Of a stretch of DNA of 12,937 nt, positions 7,088-12,112 are shown one piece after another. Positions within the stretch are counted from its first letter, which is position 1. Each line of letters begins with the position of its first letter. Below the pieces are notes generated by a model, which saw only the letters and a program-made list of their open reading frames with translations, searched no databases and was not told where the DNA came from. The stretch is from JACZQZ01 sp046756945 (GTDB taxonomy: Bacteria; Pseudomonadota; Alphaproteobacteria; Rhodospirillales; 2-02-FULL-58-16): positions 1 to 12,937 of the forward strand of contig JBHHXI010000088.1 in the NCBI GenBank assembly GCA_046756945.1, read 5' to 3'. The translations under genes were made by a program, and so were the position numbers.

Positions 7088-7115
7088 CAATGGGAACCTC
7101 AAGGGGAACCTCAAG
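7088..7115 (-). promoter_or_regulatory. Candidate sigma-32 (RpoH)-type promoter for the hpnM pair
   Basis: On the minus strand CTTGAG (7115-7110) is followed after 14 bases by TCCCATTG (7095-7088). The textbook sigma-32 pattern is CTTGAA, 13-15 bases, CCCCATNT. The match is five of six and about six of eight. The implied transcript starts about 50-60 bases before the ATG at 7026. The element is built from the tandem repeat listed separately, so the match may be partly coincidental. Confidence 0.35.
7092..7115. repeat. Perfect 12-bp tandem repeat in the hpnM / mlaA divergent region
   Basis: GGGAACCTCAAG occurs twice head to tail (7092-7103 and 7104-7115). A related GGTCAAGGG follows at 7130. 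On the minus strand each unit reads CTTGAGGTTCCC. It lies in the 296-base gap between the divergent hpnM and mlaA starts, where an operator acting on either gene would be expected. Confidence 0.75.
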
Positions 7116-7203
7116 AAACGGTCAGCGGAGGTCAAGGGAAATCGTGTGCCAAAGGTCTGTGTCAATTAAGCCACACTCCCGCGAACGCATTATGTTAGGC
7201 GGG

Positions 7204-7232
7204 TTGCGGGGGCCGGGAAATTCACGTAAAAC
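7204..7232 (+). promoter_or_regulatory. Weak candidate sigma-70-type promoter for mlaA
   Basis: TTGCGG (7204-7209), 17 bases, then TAAAAC (7227-7232). Only the TTG and four of six -10 bases match consensus. It would give a leader of about 80 bases before mlaA. Confidence 0.25.
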
Positions 7233-7322
7233 AACTTTTGTGGGGTTCCGTGCGGCAGTTTTGTCGGCGAAGAGTCGAAGGGGCCCCTGTGATTCCGGCA
7301 GGACGTCCTTGGGAGACGAGTG

Positions 7323-8261
7323 TTGACCCAGCACTTTCACAGGATTTTTGCTATCGGCGTCCTGTCGATGGTCATGACCATTGGCGGCGCTGTCGATTCG
7401 TCGGCCGCGGAGTGGGGGCCGCCCGACTCCGAGGAGTCGGCGCCGGTGGAGATGGCGTTGGCGCAGGTGGCGCTGGCCCGCATCGAGTTGGCCCAGGCGA
7501 AGCCGAAGCCAGAGCCGGAGAACGACGTAAACGATCCCCTCGAGTCGATGAACCGCGGCATTTTCGCGTTCAACGAGTTCTTCCTGCGATGGGTGCTGGG
7601 GCCCATCTCGGGGGTATATAAGGATTTCGTTCCCGATCCCGTCCGCCAGTCGGTCGGCAACATTCTCCATCTTGTCGCCTCGCCCATCATTCTGGCGAAC
7701 GACCTCCTGCAGGGGGAATGGAAGCGCGCGTGGATCACCACCCAGCGGACGGTGGTGAACGCAACCGTCGGCGTGGGGGGTACCTTCGATGTGGCCGAGA
7801 CGTTCGGCCTGCCCAGGCACAACGAGGACCTTGGACAGACGCTGGCGGTCTGGGGCGTGGGCGAAGGGTTCTATCTGGTGATTCCCTTTTTCGGTCCCTC
7901 GAACCCGCGCGACGCTGTCGGCAAGCTCGTCGACGGATACTTCCATCCGTTGACCAGGTGGGCCGACAATACCAACCGCGAGGAGATCACCTACGGCCTG
8001 TTCAGTGCCAGCGCCGTTCACGAATACTCGGAAATCAAGGACGAGCTGGATCAGATTCGAAAGACCTCCATCGATTACTACGCCGCCATCCGCAGCATGT
8101 TCCGGCAGAAACGCGCCGCCGAGATCAGGAACGGCGCCGAAGTCGATCTTCCACCCATTCCCGACCTGGGCTTCGATATCGACGTGGACGAGATCGACAA
8201 ACCATCGGCGGGCGCGGGGGACAAACCGGCGACAGGGTCAGGCGAACTTTCCGCGAACTGA
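7323..8261 (+). CDS. mlaA: MlaA (VacJ)-family outer-membrane lipid-asymmetry protein without lipobox
   Basis: MlaA forms a ring-shaped channel in the inner leaflet of the outer membrane and removes mislocalised phospholipid, passing it to MlaC. Family marks are clear: NDPLESMNRGIFAFN, GGTFDVAETFGL, EDLGQTLAVWGVGEG and the GPSNPRD block. The N-terminus is a signal-peptide-like helix (IFAIGVLSMVMTIGG) with probable cleavage near SSAAEW. There is no cysteine anywhere in the protein, so it cannot be lipidated in the canonical way. Between the signal and the domain lies an Ala/Pro/Glu-rich linker, and at the C-terminus an acidic tail rich in Asp, Pro and Gly follows. A GTG (7320) and TTG (7323) are adjacent; TTG sits seven bases from GGGAG and is preferred, but the difference is one residue. 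Divergent from the hpnM pair and followed by a terminator. Confidence 0.9.
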   Translation: MTQHFHRIFAIGVLSMVMTIGGAVDSSAAEWGPPDSEESAPVEMALAQVALARIELAQAKPKPEPENDVNDPLESMNRGIFAFNEFFLRWVLGPISGVYKDFVPDPVRQSVGNILHLVASPIILANDLLQGEWKRAWITTQRTVVNATVGVGGTFDVAETFGLPRHNEDLGQTLAVWGVGEGFYLVIPFFGPSNPRDAVGKLVDGYFHPLTRWADNTNREEITYGLFSASAVHEYSEIKDELDQIRKTSIDYYAAIRSMFRQKRAAEIRNGAEVDLPPIPDLGFDIDVDEIDKPSAGAGDKPATGSGELSAN

Positions 8262-8266
8262 GGTCT

Positions 8267-8289
8267 GCCGCCGCCGGGCGGCCCTTTTT
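8267..8289 (+). terminator. Rho-independent terminator after mlaA
   Basis: An all-GC stem GCCGCC/GGCGGC (8267-8272 with 8277-8282) around a four-base loop is followed by CC and five Ts (8285-8289). It starts six bases after the mlaA stop. Confidence 0.75.
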
Positions 8290-8403
8290 CCCAATCGACC
8301 GCAAAAGCAAGGCCGCAGGCGTTGCTCCTGGACGCGCGCCGTGACCGGCGGCCGGTCGCGCCTGGCGGCGTGGCGCGCCCGCCCGGGATCGGCTGGCGGA
8401 CGA

Positions 8404-8458
8404 TATAACATAAAAAAACGTTATATAATTTTATTTTAACAAGTGGTAGTGTATAAAT
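8404..8458 (+). promoter_or_regulatory. AT-rich island, possible promoter/UP-element region of the ATP-grasp gene
   Basis: About 55 bases made almost wholly of A and T in a GC-rich window. It includes an inverted repeat ATAAC/GTTAT around an A-tract, a perfect TATAAT at 8424-8429 and TATAAA at 8452-8457, but no convincing -35. It lies 40-100 bases before the ATP-grasp start. It could also be a site for a nucleoid protein or the scar of an insertion. Confidence 0.4.
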
Positions 8459-8499
8459 GAATTCTGACCATGGCACCCGGTGCCGGGGGAAAGTGCGTG

Positions 8500-9435
8500 A
8501 TGAAAATTTTCGTCCTTCACGAAAACACGGCCTGGGTCGAGCCGTTGCGGAAAGCCCTGGCCGAACGGTCCCTGCCCTTCGAGGAGTGGTTCCTTGACGA
8601 AGGGCGCGTTGACCTGGCGTCGGCGCCGCCCGCCGGCGTGTTCTACAACCGCATGAGCGCCTCGTCCCACACCCGCGGTCACCGGTATGCGCCGGAGATG
8701 ACGTCGCTGGTTCTGGCGTGGCTGGAGGGGCACGGCCGCCGCGTCGTCAACACCAGCCGCGCGTTGCGGCTCGAGGTCAGCAAGGTGGCCCAGTACGAGG
8801 CCCTGAAGGCCTGCCACATCCACACGCCCAGGACCGTGGCGGCGGTCGGCCGCCAGGCGACGGTGGAGGCGGCGGAGGCCTTTGCGCCGGGTCCCATGCT
8901 GTTGAAGCCCAATCGGGGCGGCACGGGTCACGGCGTTCGCCTGTTCCAGACCATCGAGGCCCTGCGCGACCATGTCCTTGGCGACGCCTTCGAGGCGCCC
9001 ATCGACGGCGTCTCCCTTGTGCAGGAATACGTCGGCGCGCCGGAGCCCTATATCACCCGCGCCGAATTCATTGGCGGCCGCTTCTTCTACGCCGTGCGGG
9101 TGGACACCAGCGATGGATTCGAGCTCTGCCCGGCGGACGCCTGCCAGGTGAATGACCGGCCGAAGTTCACCATCGTCGACGCCATCGATTCGGCGCTGCT
9201 TGGCAAATACGAGGCGTTCCTCGCCGCCAACGGCATCGAGATCGGCGGCATCGAATTCATTGCCGACGAGACGGGCCGGGTGTTCACCTACGACGTCAAC
9301 ACCAACACCAACTACAACGCGGATGCTGAGGCCCGGGCGAAGAGATCGGGCATGGGGGAAATCGCGCGATTTCTTGGAGAGGAATTGGCGCGGCTCGCCT
9401 CTCGTCGGGACGGCGCGCTCAGGCTTGCCGGCTGA
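8500..9435 (+). CDS. ATP-grasp ligase of RimK/glutamate-ligase-like type
   Basis: A soluble 311-residue protein predicted to activate a carboxylate with ATP as an acyl phosphate and join it to an amine. After an N-terminal alpha/beta domain (MKIFVLHEN to about residue 100), the ATP-grasp shows a nucleotide-binding lysine and glycine-rich loop (LLKPNRGGTGHG, about 135-147) and a VQEYV adenine-side strand. The metal-binding end EFIADETGRVFTYDVNTNTNYN follows near residues 250-275. The run of alternating Asn and Thr after the catalytic Asp is unusual, since most relatives show D-x-N-x-N/R there. ATG 8500 is chosen over ATG 8470 because GGGGGA precedes it and MKIFVLHEN is a typical first strand. 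The gene is alone between a terminator and the rpoH leader, so its substrate cannot be guessed. Confidence 0.82.
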   Translation: MKIFVLHENTAWVEPLRKALAERSLPFEEWFLDEGRVDLASAPPAGVFYNRMSASSHTRGHRYAPEMTSLVLAWLEGHGRRVVNTSRALRLEVSKVAQYEALKACHIHTPRTVAAVGRQATVEAAEAFAPGPMLLKPNRGGTGHGVRLFQTIEALRDHVLGDAFEAPIDGVSLVQEYVGAPEPYITRAEFIGGRFFYAVRVDTSDGFELCPADACQVNDRPKFTIVDAIDSALLGKYEAFLAANGIEIGGIEFIADETGRVFTYDVNTNTNYNADAEARAKRSGMGEIARFLGEELARLASRRDGALRLAG

Positions 9436-9479
9436 CCCCCGCCATGGCGCCGTGCCGGGCGTCGGCCCGACGGGCCGGA

Positions 9480-9499
9480 CGGGGCCGCGGCCGGCCCCG
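9480..9499. terminator. GC hairpin downstream of the ATP-grasp gene
   Basis: Stem CGGGGCC/GGCCCCG (9480-9486 with 9493-9499) around six bases. No T-run follows on either strand, so it may slow polymerase or act with Rho, but it is not a classic terminator. Confidence 0.3.
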
Positions 9500-9548
9500 G
9501 GCATGACGGTGTAACCTATTGAATAGATGCAACCTTTTTCGAGAAACC

Positions 9549-9576
9549 TTGACTTATGCGCGGTAAAATGTAAGAT
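9549..9576 (+). promoter_or_regulatory. Candidate sigma-70-type promoter upstream of rpoH
   Basis: TTGACT (9549-9554), 16 bases, TAAGAT (9571-9576): five of six -35 bases and five of six -10 bases match consensus. It is the best housekeeping-type promoter I see in the window. It would give a leader of about 270 bases before rpoH. Confidence 0.55.
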
Positions 9577-9604
9577 TGTCCCTGATCGGTGCCCGGATGG
9601 GGCC

Positions 9605-9619
9605 GGTCAAACCATGACC
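9605..9619. promoter_or_regulatory. Dyad GGTCA-N5-TGACC, possible operator
   Basis: A perfect 5+5 inverted repeat, followed at once by another TGACC-like half. It lies about 20-35 bases downstream of the start expected from the promoter at 9549, where a repressor could block transcription. No regulator is identifiable. Confidence 0.35.
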
Positions 9620-9652
9620 TGACCGATTTAGGTGGGTCCCGTTGGCATATTG

Positions 9653-9679
9653 CTTCGAGAAGGAGGGTATGACCCATGT
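9653..9679 (+). promoter_or_regulatory. Candidate sigma-32-type promoter, possible rpoH autoregulation
   Basis: CTTCGA (9653-9658), 13 bases, ACCCATGT (9672-9679). The -10 octamer matches CCCCATNT at seven of eight, the -35 matches CTTGAA at four of six. Some alphaproteobacterial rpoH genes, such as that of Caulobacter, are known to have a sigma-32-dependent promoter, so the place is sensible. The element overlaps the ribosome site and start of the tiny reading frame, so both cannot act on the same transcript. Confidence 0.35.
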
Positions 9680-9705
9680 ATGAGCGTGACCTGTCTCCCA
9701 TATAG
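9676..9705 (+). CDS. Possible nine-residue leader peptide before rpoH
   Basis: ATG 9676 opens a short frame, MYERDLSPI, ending in TAG at 9703-9705. AGGAGG (9661-9666) lies nine bases ahead, one of the strongest Shine-Dalgarno sequences in the window. Nine bases after the stop there is a run of six Ts (9714-9719). TCGAGC just before the Ts can pair with GCTTCGA near 9652-9658 (one bulge), and CTCC can pair with GGAG of the ribosome site. This gives an attenuator-like fold, but the stem is imperfect and the loop long. It may be chance. Confidence 0.3.
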   Translation: MYERDLSPI

Positions 9706-9731
9706 GATCGAGCTTTTTTGGGGTAATTCGT

Positions 9732-9756
9732 GCGGCCGTTGCGAAGGCGGCCGTTG
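9732..9756. repeat. Direct repeat GCGGCCGTTG that can also form a hairpin
   Basis: Copies at 9732-9741 and 9747-9756, five bases apart. Because CGGCCG is self-complementary, the two copies can pair as a six-base stem with a nine-base loop in the rpoH leader RNA. Confidence 0.5.
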
Positions 9757-9856
9757 TGACCGTTTGGGTCCCCGGACCGGGAGTTGACTCCTTGGGTGCG
9801 GGGCCCGGACCGCCGCCGGCGGGCGGCGAGGCAAAGGCATTGGGAGATTCGACACG

Positions 9857-10735
9857 ATGGCAGCCTTGACATTACCTGTTGTTCCGCTGGAAGGCGGACT
9901 TTCCCAGTATTTCCGGGAGGTCTGGCGCTTTCCGGTCCTCGACGCGGACGAGGAATACATGCTGGCCCAACGGTGGCGCGAACACGGCGACGTGGACGCC
10001 GCGCACGAGCTGGTGACCAGCCACCTGCGTCTTGTCGCCAAGATCGCCATGGGGTACCGGGGCTACGGCCTGCCGCTGGCCGATCTGGTGTCCGAGGGCA
10101 ATATCGGCCTGATGAAGGCGGTGAAGAAGTTCGAGCCCGAGCGCGGGTTCCGCCTGTCCACCTACGCCATGTGGTGGATCAGGGCGGCGATCACCGAATA
10201 CGTGCTGCGCTCGTGGTCCATGGTGAAAATGGGCACCGTGGCGGCGCAGAAGAAGCTGTTTTTCAGCCTGCGCAAGGTCAAGGGCCGCCTGAACATCCTG
10301 GACAACGGAGAGCTGGCGCCCGAACAGGCGGCGCGGCTCGCCAAGGCCCTCGACGTGTCGGAATCCGAGGTCATCGACATGAACCGCCGCCTGGTGGGGC
10401 ACGACGTTTCGCTCAACGCGCCGCTGTCCGACGACGGAGCCGTGGAGTTCCAGGACACCCTGGTGGACACCACGCCGACGCCCGAAAGCCAGGCCGCGGA
10501 CAGCGAGGAATTGACCCACCGGCGCAAGCTCCTGACAAAGGCGCTGTCGGTCCTGCCGGCCCGCGAGCGTCACATCTTCACCGAACGGCGCCTGAACGAT
10601 GACCCGGTGACGCTGGAACACCTGGGCCAGATCTATGGCATCAGCCGCGAGCGGGTGCGCCAGCTGGAAGTCCGTGCCTTTGAAAAGGTGCAGAAGGCGA
10701 TCATGGCCGACGCCGCCGAGGGTGCGGCCGGCTGA
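9857..10735 (+). CDS. rpoH: RNA polymerase sigma factor RpoH (heat-shock sigma-32)
   Basis: A 292-residue sigma factor that directs RNA polymerase to heat-shock promoters. Region 2 is plain (LVTSHLRLVAKIA, then DLVSEGNIGLMKAVKKFEPERGFRLSTYAMWWIRAAI, about 53-112). The RpoH box QKKLFFSLR (131-139), which sets this family apart from RpoD and RpoS, follows. Region 4.2 has the helix-turn-helix YGISRERVRQLEVRAFEKV (about 261-279). Length is normal and no residue appears lost. ATG 9857 follows GGGAG by about ten bases. Many alphaproteobacteria carry two rpoH genes; which this is cannot be told without the genome. Its long leader and candidate promoters are described separately. It is convergent with usg across a shared hairpin. 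Confidence 0.95.
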   Translation: MAALTLPVVPLEGGLSQYFREVWRFPVLDADEEYMLAQRWREHGDVDAAHELVTSHLRLVAKIAMGYRGYGLPLADLVSEGNIGLMKAVKKFEPERGFRLSTYAMWWIRAAITEYVLRSWSMVKMGTVAAQKKLFFSLRKVKGRLNILDNGELAPEQAARLAKALDVSESEVIDMNRRLVGHDVSLNAPLSDDGAVEFQDTLVDTTPTPESQAADSEELTHRRKLLTKALSVLPARERHIFTERRLNDDPVTLEHLGQIYGISRERVRQLEVRAFEKVQKAIMADAAEGAAG

Positions 10736-10759
10736 TCCGCCATCGCCGTTTCCGCCGCC

Positions 10760-10793
10760 CCGGCCGGGGATTTTGCTTCAACTCCCCGGCCGG
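10760..10793. terminator. Hairpin between convergent rpoH and usg
   Basis: Arms CCGGCCGGGG (10760-10769) and CCCCGGCCGG (10784-10793) are perfectly complementary, and one more A-T pair sits inside. No long T-run follows on either strand (AAAATCTTCTTC on the plus side), so it is strong as a structure but not textbook. Its place 25 bases after the rpoH stop and 11 bases beyond the usg stop suggests it serves both. Confidence 0.6.
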
Positions 10794-10803
10794 AAAATCT
10801 TCT

Positions 10804-11067
10804 TCAATTCAACGAAACGATGGTGTCGACCGCCCGGAACCGGGGCGACGTGATGATCCCGCTGCACGCCACCTTCACCGAGTGCACCTTGCCTTCCAGG
10901 TCGCGCTGCCAGAACGCAAGGAAGCGGCGCAGGGCGGGAAACGTCGGCGCCATGTCCAGGTTCTGCCAGACGAAGCTCTGCAGGATGTGTGGATGATCGG
11001 GCAGGTGATAGGTGATCTCGGCGGTCGTCAGGCGGTAACGGCCCGGCCGCTTCTCCCATGTGCTCAT
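10804..11067 (-). CDS. usg: Usg-family protein
   Basis: A small protein of 87 residues matching the Usg family, which is conserved in alphaproteobacteria and named for a gene found upstream of tryptophan synthesis genes; its biochemical role is unknown. Recognisable blocks are YRLTTAEITYHLPDHP, ILQSFVWQNLDMAPTFP, RFLAFWQRDLEG and LHSV-like KVHSVKVA. ATG 11067 is chosen because family similarity starts with YRLTTA just after it. The open frame reaches back to 11172, but those 35 extra residues are unlike the family. GGAG lies ten bases before the ATG. No signal peptide or membrane segment. Confidence 0.83.
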   Translation of the reverse strand: MSTWEKRPGRYRLTTAEITYHLPDHPHILQSFVWQNLDMAPTFPALRRFLAFWQRDLEGKVHSVKVACSGIITSPRFRAVDTIVSLN

Positions 11068-11215
11068 GGTCACCAATCTCCGCGTTTCGGGTTCCCACTG
11101 TCGTCCGAGTGTGCCGTCTTTCCGTGCGGCCATCAATAAAAAACGAAACGAAACCAATGGGATAGCAGCCAAGCCCCGATTCTGCTGCCAACGGCTATCG
11201 CCTCATGCCAATACC

Positions 11216-11226
11216 CAATACTATTG
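11216..11226. promoter_or_regulatory. Small AT dyad CAATA-C-TATTG before the SAM hydrolase gene
   Basis: A perfect 5+1+5 inverted repeat 12 bases before ATG 11238, in a locally AT-rich leader. Could be an operator or chance; no factor identifiable. Confidence 0.2.
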
Positions 11227-11237
11227 AATTTGGTCCC

Positions 11238-11978
11238 ATGATCGTCCTGTTCACCGATTTCGGCCTGGCTGGCCCGTACACCGGGCAGGTCAAGGCGGTG
11301 CTCCGCCGCGAAGCACCCGAGGCCGACATCATCGATCTCTTCGCCGACGCTCCGGCCCATGACCCGAGGGCCGCCGCCTACCTGCTGCCGGCCTATGTGG
11401 ACGAGTTTCCCGCCGAGACCGTGTTCCTGTGCGTCGTCGATCCGGGGGTGGGCGGAGCGCGGACGCCGGGGGTACTGCGCGCCGACGGGCGCTGGTTCGT
11501 CGGCCCCGACAACGGTCTTTTCGAGCTCATCGTCAGGCGGGCCCGGGACGAACCCCGGTGGTGGGAGATCACGTGGCGTCCCCGGCGCCTGGCCGCGACC
11601 TTCCACGGCCGCGACCTGTTCGCCCCGGTTGCCGCCTGCATCGGCCGCGGGGAGGCGCCTCCGGGAGACGAGCGTCCCGTCGACGGCATCCGGCGCCGCG
11701 ATTGGCCCGACGATCTGGCCGAGGTCATCTACATCGACGGTTTCGGCAACGCGCTGACCGGGCTGCGCGCCGCCACGGTTTCCGCCGACGCCCGAATCCT
11801 CGTCGCCGGCCACCGCCTGGCGCGGGCCGGCACCTTTTCCGACGTTTCGCCGGGGCGCCCGTTCTGGTATGAAAACGCCAATGGACTGGTGGAAATCGCG
11901 GTCAACCTGGGACAGGCGGATGCCGACCTCGGCCTGGAGGTGGGGACCGGGCTCACGGTGGCCGGGGAATCGCAATAA
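11238..11978 (+). CDS. SAM hydroxide adenosyltransferase (DUF62/SAM hydrolase family)
   Basis: Cytosolic enzyme of 246 residues. Characterised members split S-adenosylmethionine with water into adenosine and methionine, and are related to fluorinase and chlorinase. Motifs in order: TDFG (6-9) with Y14/G16/K19, DPGVGGAR with D68 and R75, FVGPDNGLF (87-95), TFHGRDLFAP with H123, DGFGN (167-171) and ENANGLVEIAVN (about 212-223). The Asp-Arg-His set D68/R75/H123 matches the water-activating residues described for hydrolase members rather than the halogenases. ATG 11238 is preferred to an in-frame ATG at 11205: the family starts at MIVLFTDFG, the numbering then fits, and the eleven extra codons are AT-rich and unlike the gene. 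Neither start has a clear ribosome site. Why cells destroy SAM this way is not settled. Confidence 0.9.
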   Translation: MIVLFTDFGLAGPYTGQVKAVLRREAPEADIIDLFADAPAHDPRAAAYLLPAYVDEFPAETVFLCVVDPGVGGARTPGVLRADGRWFVGPDNGLFELIVRRARDEPRWWEITWRPRRLAATFHGRDLFAPVAACIGRGEAPPGDERPVDGIRRRDWPDDLAEVIYIDGFGNALTGLRAATVSADARILVAGHRLARAGTFSDVSPGRPFWYENANGLVEIAVNLGQADADLGLEVGTGLTVAGESQ

Positions 11979-11984
11979 ACCGCT

Positions 11985-12000
11985 TGTGACGGCGGTCACT
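11985..12000. promoter_or_regulatory. CRP/FNR-family-like site TGTGA-N6-TCACT
   Basis: TGTGA (11985-11989) and TCACT (11996-12000) are six bases apart, matching nine of ten fixed positions of the CRP consensus TGTGA-N6-TCACA. The inner GTGAC/GTCAC also forms a five-base stem. It lies just after the SAM hydrolase stop and 113 bases before the next gene, so it may be an activator site or a weak terminator stem. Confidence 0.35.
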
Positions 12001-12112
12001 GCCCGGCGCCCGTATCAGGTGCGATAGTGGCCCATAACGATGCGGCCGGGGGGGCGCGACGGAACGGGAGGACCGTGGTTTTTCAACGCCTTTCGGCCAT
12101 GGAGTGCGCGAT

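Larger units (their letters stand above)
9436..9856 (+). other. 421-base gene-free region upstream of rpoH
   Basis: It contains no normal-sized gene. Its first 80 bases are very GC-rich and contain a hairpin. The middle has a sigma-70-type promoter, a dyad, a sigma-32-like promoter, a tiny open reading frame and a T-run. The last 140 bases hold repeated CGGCCG hairpins. The parts are listed separately and together look like a regulated rpoH leader. Confidence 0.7.

Noticed and set aside
7092..7115. Tandem repeat as a CRISPR remnant
   Set aside because: Two adjoining 12-base units without spacers and no cas genes; not CRISPR.
8431..9504. A 357-residue open frame on the minus strand
   Set aside because: Antisense to the ATP-grasp gene, whose plus-strand motifs are plain; no domain in the shadow.
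9739..9856. TTGACT at 9784 as the rpoH promoter
   Set aside because: No -10-like hexamer stands at a proper distance in the GC-rich sequence after it.
9872..10621. A 249-residue open frame on the minus strand
   Set aside because: Antisense to rpoH, which is unmistakable on the plus strand.
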